A DNA stretch of 64,000 nt from Trichoplax sp. H2 (Eukaryota; Placozoa; Uniplacotomia; Trichoplacea). The position numbers and the translations under genes were made by a program. The notes under the pieces were generated by a model. It saw only the letters and a list, made by a program, of their open reading frames with translations. It searched no databases and had not been told where the DNA came from. Shown here piece after piece: positions 48,601 through 63,300 of this stretch. The stretch covers positions 372,001 to 436,000 of the forward strand of contig NOWV01000015.1 of the NCBI GenBank assembly GCA_003344405.1, in the 5' to 3' direction. Position 1 is the stretch's first letter; the number at the start of each line of letters is the position of its first letter.

Positions 48601-51335
48601 GTAGTTAGTCAACAATTCTATGCCCGTGCCTACGGTATATACGCAAATAACAAATTTTGGCCTGCTCAAAACTGATGAGGCTACGGGTATTGAATTTCAT
48701 TTTCCAAATTGGTTTGGTAGCCTGAAATTTTTAGCATTTGTTTCATTTTCTCCTTTTTGATATCATTCAATCAAGCTATTACTTATCCACCGACTTACTA
48801 TACTGCATATAGACTATAAATTGCCAATAGTCGCTACCTATCAAAACTATCGTCCAGGATATTTCATGGATTACTATTATTTGCAGTAGCATGCCTAGTA
48901 ATTGGTTTACCTTGTGTTATGTTGTTTACCTAGTATACGAATTATAGGAAAGAACCTTTCAATTATACATTATAATTTTACCTTGTGATACTAATTACCA
49001 GTTTCTCGGAATTGAAGCTAATCAATACCGTAATCTATGATCAATACTGAGTCAATAAGAATCAATTCTCGTACACTGTGTGCTAAAAATTGAGTAAGAA
49101 ATAAAACAATTTCCCTAAGCATTCTACTCAATCGATATTTCAATTTATAGCCAATACACACTACAGTAAATCCAACACAGACTGCTATAATAGGGTGAAA
49201 AATGCAATCCATATTTCGATATTCTACTCCATTAATATTCCATTCTCAAGCCTGTATTCACTAAGTTCAACACCAGTCTTTTCTACATAAAGTGCTATAA
49301 AAAGCTAAGAATTAAAACTGATTAAAGTACAACACAATTGCTTTGTGAAACGGAATTCTGCTGCAACGGTTAACCAAACTTGAACTAATATTTCTTTGAT
49401 CACATCATGGTTGCCATCCATTTATTTCATTCTTTTACCATTCTGCATAAGATTATCATTAACGTTCGACTAATTTGGCTATCTACAACTTGCAAGAACC
49501 GGTGGGATATCAAGCATGACAACCCATTTGGCCAAGATCAACATGCAAGAACATGTTCAATATTAAAAATTATTTTTAGCTGCCCCCTCCCTTTTTTGAC
49601 TGATCTTTTCATTTTGTGCTTAGAATATGTTCAACATATGCAAAAATACGCAATAACTACAGCCACTGGCTATAATATGTACCGGCATCGATAGCAAGAC
49701 GATACCATTTACATACTGCAGGCATACTTGCAAACAGAGAAAAGATGCCCAATTTTTTTTTCATCAAGCAGAGCAGCTATGAGTCACAGAAATAGATAGG
49801 ATAGTTTTCGCTGGTTATAGCAAGAAGAACGACAATTCGTCGTATCGACAGAGGAGAATGGAATTAATTCATCGATCGTTACCAAAGGTCTATAAATACT
49901 TTCATCAACGCCTATTCGTTGATGGATTCGTTGAAATTGAATATCTTGAACTGGGTGTCGTGTAGAAAATAAAAAATTATTGATACTTTAATAAACTAAT
50001 TCGTGACATAGTACATGCAAATATGATTAAAAATCATGGATTAACAAGCTTACGTCTAGTCTTTTAGCAACTTGTATATGTCAATAGGTTAAAAAAGTAA
50101 CTGAGTACAGTATATATAAACTGTTCCATATTTAACAGCACGATCTTATTAGTTTACAGCAAGCAATATTGCTTTTTAAGAACACGGAAATAGTAAACAC
50201 ATTAATATTCGGAAACGATTTGAGGATAAGCAGATTATGAAATACTTGGATTCATGTCTATACCGCATAGAACATATGATAACTATCCATTGGTATTGAA
50301 AATTAGTCGAAATGAATGATAGCAGTAAGCTTGTTAATGACTCAATTGACTTTTATTGTAAATTTTTTTCAGTTATTTTTAATAGAAAAGTACACAAGTA
50401 GAAGATTTACTGCACAAAGTTCACGTTGTCATCATTACTTGGATGATTAAAAAGTAAGGGCAATAAAAGCTTTGCTAAGCAAATAAAAAAAAATTGCATA
50501 TCCATATTGAAGGAGCATTTCCTAAACGTGGATAGAGTAACAAACTGCTATTCCATTGATAGTAATTTTGCTATTTATTGACTTTAGTGCTTTTTCTTAA
50601 CCATTTACAACCCTATTTATGCAACTAATTGAATTATAAATGAGTAGAGTAAGAGAATTGCAACATTTGATGCGATGGGAGCCAATAAAGGATCAATGAA
50701 AAAAAATGGATAGCAAGCCTAATGGCCTTGAATAAGACTTACGTGCCAAGCAATGATTGGTACTAGAATATTGTGCTAAATTAGCATTCCTACGAATGAA
50801 TGAAATAGCATAGAGCAGACTGGATTTAATAACTATGCCGAGTAGATTGCCAATTTATCACTGTAAAACTTCCTCTAATGAACGAGAGATCGTTCAAAGC
50901 AAATGATACAAACATAATACATGATATCGAGAATTTGGAAACTTTTTTTACTTCTTAAGATATAAGCGTATGTTTGGATATATCGCCTGAATTTGGATTA
51001 GTGAGCATAGAAGAAAATAGCGTCAATTGACTAAAATAGGACGCGTTCCATTTCTTTCTTGTTGTGAAGATAAATAAATTAATTATTATTTGCATAGATT
51101 GGTAATCCATTTTTATATCTACCCAGGTGGGGATCCCAAAATGGAGCGCAAGCTAGAGTAAACTAGCGGCTATGTGCTTGTATTCATTTGCTACTATATG
51201 TATGAGTTCAAATTTTCGAGTTGTTATTCCTCTCGACAGTGCATCAAGGTATTGGATTACACGCAGTTCATACATGATGAACAGCTTTATATCTATAGAG
51301 GATAACCTTAGATAGTAATACTCAACTGATTTTGA
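48601..51335. other. Gene desert, no gene assigned
   Basis: Open frames at 49018-49212 (-) and 49407-49694 (+, 95 codons) have no motif, no family resemblance and no splice context. Nothing else stands out. Confidence 0.4.
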
Positions 51336-51704
51336 TCATGCCCATTCTGCAATCATTGCATAATCCTTTGCTATGGACAGATTATCGAGGTCATTTATAC
51401 TATAATGGCAAATCCTTACTATGTTCGTTAACATAGGTCTTACAGCAATTATAATTTTATCAATAAGCATGTTAGGGCCATCCGTTGACAGAAGATTTTC
51501 ATACTGACAATATGGTCTTGATTGATTTCTGCTGCAATCATTGGATATGCTAAGAGAACCTACCAAACATTCAGAAAAATGCACTACCATACTGTAATAG
51601 TAACTAAGGGAGGAGTTGATTTTAAGAGCCTGCAATGCACACCACTCTAATACATCGTTCCAATTTTTCGTTAATCCATCCAAGATATCGATGCAGTAGA
51701 AATA
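51336..51704 (-). mobile_element. Probable relic of a non-LTR retrotransposon reverse transcriptase
   Basis: An open frame of about 120 codons on the minus strand contains NWNDVLEWCALQALKIN followed by a YYSMVVHFSE stretch. This resembles the segment just after the catalytic site of non-LTR reverse transcriptases, where a D-L..V..WC....L.IN..K....F pattern is typical. The expected lysine after the IN is not conserved (SSLSYYY). No YADD box is seen upstream: an in-frame FYCIDIL stands roughly where it would be and a stop lies before it. No endonuclease domain or target-site duplication is visible. I read it as a short, dead fragment; a chance resemblance is possible. Confidence 0.35.
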
Positions 51705-53199
51705 CGTCCTATACCTTTAGATGGAGTGATAAATTTTATTAGTAGTAGTCTACATAGAGTACACTTCTTGTATGATATCGCAACCTATCAAATAGCGTAG
51801 AATCATGTCTTACGACATCATTCATCAACTTAAGGTTAAATTCTATCATGCAAATGTGTCTGTATCTCATCTATAACTACCAATACTCTTTCTACTACAT
51901 TTTATGACCTCTGGTACATTGCACGAGTACTCGTATGCTAGTAAAGATCATTAGCAGTTGATATTGCAGATTATCAAAGTATTTATCAATATTCAGCATG
52001 GTATTGACATTCAGTTATAGGAAAGAATCAATAATTAATTAATTTTATTGTCGAGCAATATTACTTTTTCACTTTTACAGCATTATTTTTAGATTTTTTC
52101 TTGAATTTCACTTTAAAACTATGTTGATAATTAAAATTTAATGCAATTTCTTTTACTTAATTCCATTATATACGTACACAAGATCAGCATGAGGAGAATA
52201 GTTTATTTATTGAATTAACTATAATCTTTCTCCTATTTTAAATACTTTGATATCTTTTCCTCAACATCTACAGCAGAATGGAGCATACATTAGTTTACAC
52301 AAACAAAATCATTGTAGCCATCCTATTCCGGTGTCTAAGGCTGCAAATATTGATGATTAATATCAGTAATGAAATGAATTACTGGACTATAATACTGCAC
52401 AGAAGCATATGATTTGTATTAGAGCAAAGGACACTAGTAATCGCAATAATTACTCTTTGGCCATGATGGGCTATATTGAATAATTTATTTATTTAATACT
52501 AATCTACATGCTCTATCTGATGGTCACGACATGAAACCAGATTGGGCTTTACAATCCTCGGATAGTACACGTTAAAACTATTCAGCTAAAAAAATCTCAT
52601 CTTATCAGTATATTCCTATTTTAGTAATAAAAATAATGTGAAAAGTAACTTTACATCACAATTTAGCATAAGATTAGTTTAAGACTGTATGAATAAGATC
52701 TTCAAGACTGGACTATATCTTTAGCCCTAAATCATGTAACTGAATGGTAATACTGATCCATCATAGTAAAATTATAAATCAGCCTCTTTACCATTAAGAC
52801 TGCTGTAATTTAAACACTAGTCTACTCATGATCTAATATCCTCACGTAGGCAATTATTAGTCAAATTTTAAAGAGGCCCATCATGACAACGATTGCTAAG
52901 AGCAGTTAGTCCCATCAGCTAACCTTATACAATACGGTACAGTCATTTTCCCGTGGTACTTATGACAGTTAAAGTATTACCTTTGAACCTAGTCCAGCTT
53001 GATCTCATGACTCTTATGTTTGCTAATTAAAAAAATCATAATGAAATTAAATTCTTTAACCTTTATAGCGGCTTTAAAATCACATCTTATGCCATGATAA
53101 TGAGAACTTGTTCGGTCATGCTTCCAAATATTGACTAACATTATGGTTTTATCACTGTTGAATGCGCGTATACGCTGTAATTAATTGCAGCGACATCAA
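51705..53199. other. Gene desert, no feature seen
   Basis: AT-rich, no gene or clear repeat. No further reverse transcriptase-like frame is visible upstream of the relic at 51336-51704. Confidence 0.4.
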
Positions 53200-53860
53200 T
53201 TGATACTCTGATACTCTGTGCTACATTGTCAGTATGATATGTAGAATAATTTATAGACAACATGATATCATGAAAATAGTATAACACTAGTTTTTCCAAC
53301 ATCCAGGACTGTTAATGGAATATTTGTCACAATGAATGATTATAAAATCAATTCATATTTTGGTCTCGTGTGCTATGCTGCCTGTATAGTGTGCAAAATA
53401 ATTTACAAGCAAATCTGAAATGATGAAAATAGTATAACACTAGTATCCTTAACATCCATGACTGTTAAAAGAATATCTGCCAAATCGTAATGTAATTAAT
53501 CTATATTTTGATATTGTGTACTATGATGATAATATTTAAAAATAGTTTATAAAGCAACAAATATAATTAGATTTAAACGAATAAAGACACCCTTTAAAAT
53601 TCAATTTCTGACGTTCTTTACTCCAAATACGATAGTATCATGAATATACAGTAATGTGACAATAGTTTTTCCTGCCATCTATGACCATTTATCAAATATC
53701 GACCACAACGCCATCAATTCCTATTTTGGTACAGTATATGCGTACTATGATACTTGTATATTTAGTACGAGTATACAGAATAATTTATAACCAATGTAAA
53801 ACCATGATAGTAGTGTAACATTAACCTTCTGATATATATGGCTGCTTTAGAGGTTACGGC
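53200..53860. repeat. Diverged tandem repeat, unit about 150-190 bp, about four copies
   Basis: Repeated order of phrases: a gtgctat/gtactatgat start, (a)gaataatttata, (ca)tgaaaatagtataacacta, ttttcc/tatccttaacatcca, tgactgtta, then a ttcatattttggt-like end. Units lie around 53215, 53380, 53520 and 53740. The last two are strongly decayed. Confidence 0.65.
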
Positions 53861-56800
53861 TAATAGAAAAATTGCAGTAATAAAATGAACAATTATCTAC
53901 CAGTGCGAGCACTCCAGAAGTTTTCACTTGTATTGTCATGATATTATTATAGTATTTTACTGTATTTTTTTCTACTACAGCAACGATGTTCTATTCTAGT
54001 CGATAATTTACTATTTTCGGCAAAGAATTCTTTATTAATGCCATCAATCGGCAAGCCTTGACTTTATACAATACTATATAACGTCTACGATCCGATAGCC
54101 ATAAATAGCACAATCAACCACTTTTCTCTAAAGCATAAACGAGAGGCCTTTATTTCTAGTATCAATAAATATTTTAAATACTGTAATTTGTGATCTAAAA
54201 TGCATCGTATGTGGCCTTGACCACATCAGCAAGTAAAATTTTAACGGCAACGATGAGGCTAAAATAACGTCCCCTGCTTATGGTTTGGTCAATGCGGTTG
54301 CAGGCAATAATTAATTTCTATTTCGTGACTAATCGACGATAATATAACCGTTTGGGATATTTATAATATGGCCCAGTGTGTACATAATATACAAAATTAT
54401 CATGACATGCCTCCAGTATCAGTCTACAGCAAAGATTTCTACATTACTTTAGTCGTCAGGTCCATAATACGAATATTATGTATGATTTACTTAATATTTT
54501 AGATAGCAGTCATTCAATTTACAGCTTTCTTTTCGGGACGACAGAATGATTCTATCTTAAAGTGATTAAAATAAAATCTGCATATGAATCCATGGCATAG
54601 ACTAAATAAATGCCTGTTTATTGAATGTAGAAGCTCTTTCGAGTGTACTAGATAGAATCCATGTGGAGTTATCTGTCACGAAACGCCAGCTGCAATCTGT
54701 CATGAAGTTTAATGACAAGATGCAACTCATTTTCCATCCATTGAATACCATAAAGAATAATTTAAAAGTATTAAAGTAGCGTATGCATATTATGTCTATG
54801 AATTATAATAGCATCAGCAGGCTTTATAAAAGAATAATTAATGAATATATTACTTTATCGACTATTTTCCATCTTTTGGTGGCTAATGTTATGCCTCATG
54901 CGTGATAAAATAATAAATTTTTGTCCAGGGTCTCAGATACTTTTAGCGTTAGTTATTATTGAGTGGAAAGTAGAAAAGGTGGCTAGATTGAATAACTAAT
55001 TAATTGGACTCTTTAAAATTCCAAAGGCAGACAATAAAGATATGTTCAATTCATAGACTATAGTTCTAGTTTGCTCCAATAACCATTTGACCATAGTAAT
55101 ACTGTAACAAAGACATATTCCTATATCACGCCTGGAGGAAGTTCCATTAAAATTTCAATCTTTTCTACTTATCTTGCGTAATTTCATATGCAAAGAGATT
55201 AAAATAATTTTGTAATTAATAAATCATCGTGCGCGATAAAATAACCACTAAAGTACTATTACTGGATTGAACTACGTTGCTATGAACTACCCTCATTCGA
55301 TACAGTCATGCTTTGAAGGAGGAAAAGGAAAGAAGTGATAGAATAAAAGTACTCACTTACAATACGAATGTATAGATCGATAGCTTACATTATCGATGAC
55401 GACGTGATTGATGTCTGTCCTGGAATCCTTGAGTAAACTACAAAGTATGCATAAACTTACATTTAATCAAGTCAAACAAACAAGATATTTTTTAATATGC
55501 AGTATTTATCGCATAACATAATTAGTATTGTTCTTCTTTTATACAATAGAATGAGAGACAGTTTGTAAGAATGAACGAAAGATGGCCAATGTAATCAAAA
55601 AAGAATATGGTAATTACAAATTAAGGATAAATTGTAGCCATGCGTGCCATCCAAACTATGGACATACATTAAATGAAGTAACCGAGAGAGAAAAAAAGGA
55701 TTCAACCCCAGTTAACACTATTATACTGTGGCTTATTTTTAGTATGTCGATATTGTAGAAGTATGCTGTAGTCCAAAAGAGAGGCATAAGAGAATTGAAA
55801 TTAATTTTTGTCTTCATGACCTCAATAAACTATAGAATAGCGATGTTATTCTACTCTTCATACACCTTCAAAGAATTTGAGATAAGCAGCCATTTCTATT
55901 CAGTTTTGACTCATTCTACAGTAGTGTCATCAAAGAGGCCTGACCAACGATGCTAACGGCTATATTGCATGCCATTAATTTGCTTCTCTAGCTCTACCTT
56001 CATGCATTAATGGCCACCACTCCTGTATGAAAGACTATAATAAATACTGTATTAATGCGGTAAGCATCAGAAGAGATTGACAAATTCAACTCGTCATTCA
56101 TATCTTCAATTGATTGATTATATTATCATTATCCAATTTGACAAGGGAAAAATTGAAAACAGTATCGTAATCCTATTGTTTATTCACCATTACCCAGGCC
56201 GAAATTATTGTCATGTTAAATCTATTCAATTTGCCATAAGTGATGATAAATTGTTAAATTGATGGCCTGACTCCTTGACGCATGTAAATTAATACTGCTT
56301 GCCATCTAATTGGAAGATTGATTGCTTTATTTTTAATTTAATATCTTCAATTAACACATAAGGTAATGAATGGCAACGGCTAAACTGTTGCTATGTTTAG
56401 GCCTCGATATTAGCAACGCGTTGAAATGTATGTATGTCGATCTTATAGGAATGATGGATTTTGATTTTTTTTGATTTTTTTGATTAATAGAATGTGGTAG
56501 AAGAGTATAGCTTAAATACTTGATCAATCGATATTGCTTTACTGGTTACTACGATTGTATTCGCCATGGATTAAGAATAGAATCAATTAACAAAATTGTC
56601 TGTCTATTGTCTGCTCAAAATTGCCAACCTAAACAATCAATCACGTCCAGAGAATCTAAAATTAGTCATCAGGAATCCATAATTGCACGCTTATTTTCTC
56701 TTCATATGCATGCGTATGTACAACTTTATTCATAGCGGTATACAGTAGGATTACTTTGCGCTGCGATGATAGTGATTGGGCCCATACGTAGAAGACTTTT

Positions 56801-56989
56801 TGACGTGATGATTTACTTTCAGAAGTCGTGATCACTTTTCAATGTCCGCCATTTGTTATTTACTTAGTTCTTCCGTCGTATCTTATCCTATTAAATTTCT
56901 AGTTCCAATTTGGATAAAATATCGACCTATCTAACTGTCTTTACTGTCTGACCATATGGATAACATTACTACGATTCTGTAGGCGTAGC

Positions 56990-57016
56990 TGTTGTTGTTG
57001 TTGTTGTTGTTGCTGT
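56990..57016. repeat. (GTT)n microsatellite
   Basis: About eight consecutive GTT units, ended by gctgtt. Not within an identified coding exon. Confidence 0.9.
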
Positions 57017-58075
57017 TACATTATTGATTATGTCGCAGCAATGCTTGAACACAGCAAATTGTAACGAATTTAAGTTTTCCATCTATGGTTACTATCGATG
57101 AACCTTATGCTGTATGAGTAAATCAGTGAAAGATTCATCATGTATATTTTACTATGCGCTCATATCTCAATGGATCCTCTTTAATAGGATAATAAAGCAT
57201 CGTAGGCTATGATCGTATTTTATCAATTTTATCATTATTATAAGTATGAGTGATGATAATGATGATGAATTGAAGACAACTGTTCGTCCTACGGACATGG
57301 AGGGAAGACTTCCCATCACGTTAGGGGGTATTAAAGAAAATCATTGTAGATTTACTTAAAAATATTTATCCTTACTGTAAGGATAAAATCCCTTGTATAG
57401 GGTGTTCTTCCCATCTGTCGACCATGTATTCAACAACAACCATTTAGCGATTGATTGTTAACAGATTGAGATGATAACCAACCACGCGTTGAGGCACGCG
57501 ATTTAATCTACAGTAAGAGCTAATACTATTAGCCTATTACTCATTTACTTTTTATTACAGCGATGGTTAAAATATTCATCGACTTGAACTATTTCTCCAT
57601 ACGTAGAATTGCCGTTGTCACAACATTAAATTAATTCAAGCACTTGGCAATCACTGTACCAGTATACGCGTATACTGTACTGTAGTTTAAGTTATAAAAG
57701 TAATGATCGAAATTGAATTGCCTACGCTTTCCGATCAATTCCAGTTTAAGCCAAAGATAACTACAATATTATTATTTTTTATTAGATCAATACTGCTGAG
57801 TGGTAATTTTAAAATAGTCTATCCCATTCTACTTGCCATCGTGTATTGTGATAGATTAATTTTATTTTATGACAGTGCGTAGTGTAAAGTTCAGCTTTAT
57901 TGTTTGTATAATGTGGAAAAAAATTGATTTTAAAGCATTGCTACTGTATGGAATAGAATATAGCATATAAAATTATCTTAAATTCTAATAAACAATAGTC
58001 ATTTTCTTCATTGAACTAAGTTGAATGAATGATAATCGTAGAAAGAGTGTACCTGGAAAACAATGAAGAACTGAA

Positions 58076-58120
58076 TAATGATGATGATGATGATGATGAG
58101 GATATTGATGATGATGATAG
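58076..58120. repeat. (GAT)n microsatellite, interrupted
   Basis: Two runs of GAT separated by gaggatatt. An open reading would give polyaspartate, but there is no supporting exon. Confidence 0.85.
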
Positions 58121-60360
58121 TAGGACTGATTGATGATCGATACTTATGACAGTCAATAATTCAAAAAATGGAACCATTTTCGATTTAGTAGGTTATCAAT
58201 ATCGGGCGTAATGGATCGATAGCTACTCTATTAAATAGATGTATTCTAGTAATTCGGTTAGGTCAAGTCAAAAGGTGAATGCCATAGCCAAATTGTAGGC
58301 GACAGTAAGGTGGGGATTTCTATAAACACTAGATAAAAAAAATGAATATTCTATTGAACAATACTAGCAGTTCAACATTGTTTGTAAAGTATCAAAGCTG
58401 ACTACAGAGAAATCAAACATAAGGTGGAGAGAAATTAAAACATAAAGTCCAATTTGATAAAAATTATAATTCAATTGTTGATTCATCTGTCGCTATAGGC
58501 AAATTGCCCTTTTTATGATGATAGTTTATGCATAATCATTTGTTATAGGAAGAATTTATTCTTGCATAATCGATAATCAATTAATAGCAGCTAATTTATT
58601 TGATGGCTAAATGATGTTGACTTATGCTCGTCCTTATGTTAAACTGATTGCGAAAAACAAGAAAAAAAAAATTGCATCACTTGAAATCAAGATACTCCAT
58701 ACTTATAGGCATGCAAATTTTTTCAAAGGATATCACTCTAGAGAAGAGTTAAAATTCGGAGCATTTTTATTGCTTCACGCGTTGTCTACTACGATCTGGT
58801 ATGCATCATAAGAAACGATTTTGACAGTGGGAAGGGAAACTCTCCTCTAGCGTTGCCAAGATGTCTTGTCTTTAAATGAATAGTATTGTACTAACTGCGG
58901 ATAAAAAAAAAACAACTATATCAATAAGTTACTTTAACACAGAGGTAGTGTACAGTAGTTGATTGTATCAACATCAGGAACGAAGACGATAAGACTTTAC
59001 CAAAGTCGATCACATCCTATATGATAGCTCGAGCAGAACTGGATTGATGATCTTATTTTAAATTAATATATTCTAGTCATTCGATCATATGTCAGTTATA
59101 AAAGATTGTTGATTATTGTTTACTATCCAGTTAGGAAGTGAGGTAAATAAAACAGTCAAATCAGTATTATGTAATAAAGTCATTGAAGTACATGAATAGT
59201 GATACAAGCTTGGATGGCTGTATTGTTATTTCTTACTAACACCTTATCACGACAAGATGATACACGGGAAACAATTCTTTTTTTTTTTAACCACCCCTTC
59301 TGCTACTTTATTCAATCGGATAAAGAACAGTTGACTGGCTGTCTTTCTTGCGATCTTGAATAGCAATGAGAAATTAAATCATGCAAATGCTTATCATAAC
59401 AGTGAAATGATGGACAAGAGCGAAGAATAACCTATTGTTATGTTGATAATCTGCGATAGTAAAATGCTGTTGTGATTAGGACAACTCCTTGACAGTTGTT
59501 GCTATTGAACTTCTCGAATATTTTCATTGCATCATTTCTCATTATTTTTTCTCCCTCCCTTCAGCTTATTTTTATTTTTTTTCCTTTTGTAACGATCAAT
59601 GTATAACCCACTGCACGTCTTGATAGAAGTTCAACTAGTTCAGGCACTTTGCAAATTTCACAGCAGTCATCTTGTTCCTCACTCATCAGTCAATCCCTAG
59701 GACCAATTCGCTGACTATATCCAATAAAATTGAGCAGCATTGTACCGTGGCTATTTCGATTCTACTTGAACTTCTTTTTATTCTCACTTTCTCTCTTTGT
59801 ACAGTAAAATGACAAGGTCATGAGTTAAGCGTTCTTCATTCTAACTTTCATCAAGAATATCACACTAGAGGCATGAAATAAATGATAGAGCAGTGACTGA
59901 TAAATGGTTCAGATCGGAAAATAAATTGGCTTGTCAACAATGGAAATGTTTATTTACGGACGTTGCTTACATTACTCTACCTGTTAACAGTCAGTCTGCT
60001 GCTATGCTTGGTGCTGATGCTTGTGCTAAGGTAGTACAGTCCAGTGAGTGATTTGTCAAGCTAGCTATCAAAGTATTGTCCACTATCCTACTGCCATCAT
60101 TTCCATGATAGAAGATTGTGTTTACATTGCTTTGCTGAATGACTCATAACCTAGTCAGAAAAGTGTGATGAAATTCACAAATCGTAGCACATCTAAGTTG
60201 CTATTCTATAACACTGATTGGAATTAGTCAATTTGTTTTAAGGCAATGACAAGATACCGCTTTCTCCTTATCGTAATCGTCATAGCAGACTACCAAAACG
60301 ACATTTAAAATGGGTAGTAGTCGATTTTACGCGAGATGGCAACTATGCATCACGCATGGG

Positions 60361-63300
60361 CTACTACAGTGTGCAGTACAGTACATTGCTGTGGTGTACT
60401 GTCAACTTTTTGTCGTTTTTTATTACCTTGATGTACAGTACAGTACAGTACTGTAGATGCATAGAGTACAGTACAGTATACTGTACAGTAGTACAATCAT
60501 ACTGTACAGTACAGTACTCGGCCATACTGTATCTCATACAAGATAACAATGCCTTCAAACTTCCGCCAAATTCGGAGTTCCGAAAAATCCAGATACCCGA
60601 AACTACCGCACTGCATTGTTCTGTAGAGGTCGAAAACGTTGACGCCATTTACAGTATACAGTACAGCAAAATTGATTTTTTCGTATTTTGAGGGGGGGAG
60701 GGTAGTAGGCTAGTAGCACTCATCGACGTACCATCAACAAAGCACGCGAAAAAGAAATATTTCAAGAAAATAAATGTGACAATTCTATAATTTAGTGAAG
60801 CGACTATAACTTTGGTACTCTACTGTTCAATTTTTGATTTTATAGTGTGCACTAGACGATAGCCAAGTGTACAGTATTCTGACAATATATTGTACAGTAT
60901 CGCATAATATACCGTTGAAGTACGAAGATACGGATGCTGTAAAGTACCGTGTATGACTGATGACATCATGGTCTACCAAAGACACGAGGATGAAATGAAG
61001 AATTTCGAGCTCCTACCACAGTACTGTACTGCTTAACATCCAATGACGCGATACCGAGCTAGTTTTGCTCCTTTGACGAAATTTGCAATTTGAAAGATTC
61101 CAATTTCAATACACGTCTATGACGCCGATGCTGACCCACTTTTGGGGCATACCACTGCATTACTGGCTTACTGTTACTATGTTGCAAGTATTGAACAGGA
61201 CGAGATCCTATCAATTTTCCAGTAGCGAATGGAATGTGTACGTCTATAGTAGAACAATTTCCAACAACATTTATCCTTAGTTTGGAGATGCGTCTAGTCC
61301 TTGATTACAAAGGATCATTAAATTAATTAATTTTTCGACAGTAAAAACGTCGAGACCTACTTGTACTGTATGTCATAGATTGCTAGCCAATGGTTGTATG
61401 CAAACGTTGATGAGCAGTACTGTACACAGTGTACACTGTACTGTACAGTATGTAACATTGTTGTTGACGTCCAATACAGTACCGTCCAGAATGAGATCGT
61501 ACTGTACACTGTAGAGTACACTACTAAGCACTGTAAATAAAAGTGAAATAACAAAGGCATGAGAACATGAGATTGTCAGTCAAGACCATCGTTAAGACAA
61601 TGGAATAATCCGATATTCACTGCCATTCAACCTCTTATTACATACTGTACAGGACTACGTCCAGTCGGCCTCACTAATTGAATCCATAAAACGAGTGAAA
61701 ATAGGAGTCTCAGATTGTAGTAGACTGACTTCCATTTCACGGAAAGTGTACTGAAAGTTGTCGGATCGACCGACAGTAGATTCCATCATGAAACTAGCGA
61801 CAATCCGGATTGTCGCCAAAATGATGCAGGTGTAGATAGATCGTGACTTGGTGAGATCACGCTTGCCTGCGACGCGACGTGCTACGTACAGTACATACAG
61901 TACTGTACAGCGTGTGTGGAGAGTCATTGGATATTGCAAAGTGTAATATCAGGATATTTTCTAATGATTTTCCACAAATTTTTAGTGTAATCGTATAGAG
62001 TAAAGCTTTTCATTTTTCATGGTAATAGCTGTCATAACCATACCCTTACCAAAAAGACGCTAAGATAAATTGTACACTAGCACCGTACCCTTGCAGAAGA
62101 TTGACAGGTGAATAACGGTACAGTACGGTACTGTACTTCCTACGATGCTGACGGTACAATACGGCGTACTGTAGATTGCTTACAGTACAGTGTACTGTAG
62201 CAAACGCTGCACTGTACACAGACTGTGCGGTTCAGTACTATTGAGTTGATATACCTGAGGCACAGTTGAAAATCTTGTCACACTCCTGTAGTAGTCCGGA
62301 GTGATCGCTAATGTACTACTTTCTATGAATTAATTAATTAAAGGTCCGCAGTTGAAGAGCGTAGCAACTACCAACGCCGTCCTAGTTTTTAGCTGGTTTG
62401 TTCCTTATTTAGCCACTTTTGATCGACCATCGGAATCGATAACGGCCTCAACGTCTTCGTTAGAGGTAATCAGAGTATAGTGTGATTGATACTATGGTAA
62501 GAGAAACATTTCCATGTTGATATCATTTGTTGCAGAATCGATATCATTGTCGAAAATCTCAAGACGTTCAGTCCTGGCTTGGCTACTTCTTTGGATCGAT
62601 ATATCATCTATCAATAGCCCCCTGCTGCAACGAGGGCAGTTTTTGTAGAAAGTGGCCATCGTTGACGATTTTTGATCATTGAAATTGCTATCCAATAGAC
62701 TGTAGTTGTATCTAACGATACGTTTGAAAAATTTAGCCTTCATTTTCTCTCTCTCTCTCTTCTATTCCTCCTTTGGTGGATGTGCTGTAGTACTACAGTA
62801 CTTGAAAGCATTACGATCTACCCCTAAAAAAAAAATGATTTCTTTTCTTACTTGCCAACTTCAGCGTCAATCTTTGGATGACGTGAAATCGAATCATGTT
62901 TTCCAGGTTAGTTGATCGTATCAGTCTGTTATTGCATGCTCTATTTCAAACTTCAATACGGACTAGGTTGATGAAATGCCCTCCATTTCTCTCTCAAAAT
63001 AGTTCATTCGGATTACTTTTTTGCATCACTGTCAATGACTTTCCCCTCTACAGTATACAGTTGTATACGATTCCACTTCACCACGTACTCTACGATGCTG
63101 ACTATGTATATATATATATATATATACAAGCACAACACACACACGTACTAATAGGTTGTACTGTAGACTATATTGCTCTCTCTCTTTCTTTGGACACGGT
63201 AGTATGAGTACATTGTCAACTTGTACGGTAAATCATTTTTTGGGGGGGTATTTATTCTCTTCGACGGTGTTGTAGTTTCATTTTATTCCAATATGTCCTA

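Larger units (their letters stand above)
53861..60360. other. Gene desert, distal part
   Basis: No supported gene. It contains microsatellites at about 56990-57016 (GTT) and 58076-58120 (GAT) and homopolymer T runs around 59280 and 59570. Short open frames (56077-56262, 56520-56735 and 58611-58811, all +) have no motif and are probably chance. Confidence 0.4.

Noticed and set aside
49407-49694. 95-codon + frame in the desert
   Set aside because: No motif, no splice context and no family resemblance; its length is within chance when many frames are scanned.
60356-60691. Overlapping 111- and 94-codon frames on opposite strands, Tyr/Cys/Val/Gln-rich
   Set aside because: They arise from the cagta palindromic repeat, which lacks stops on both strands.
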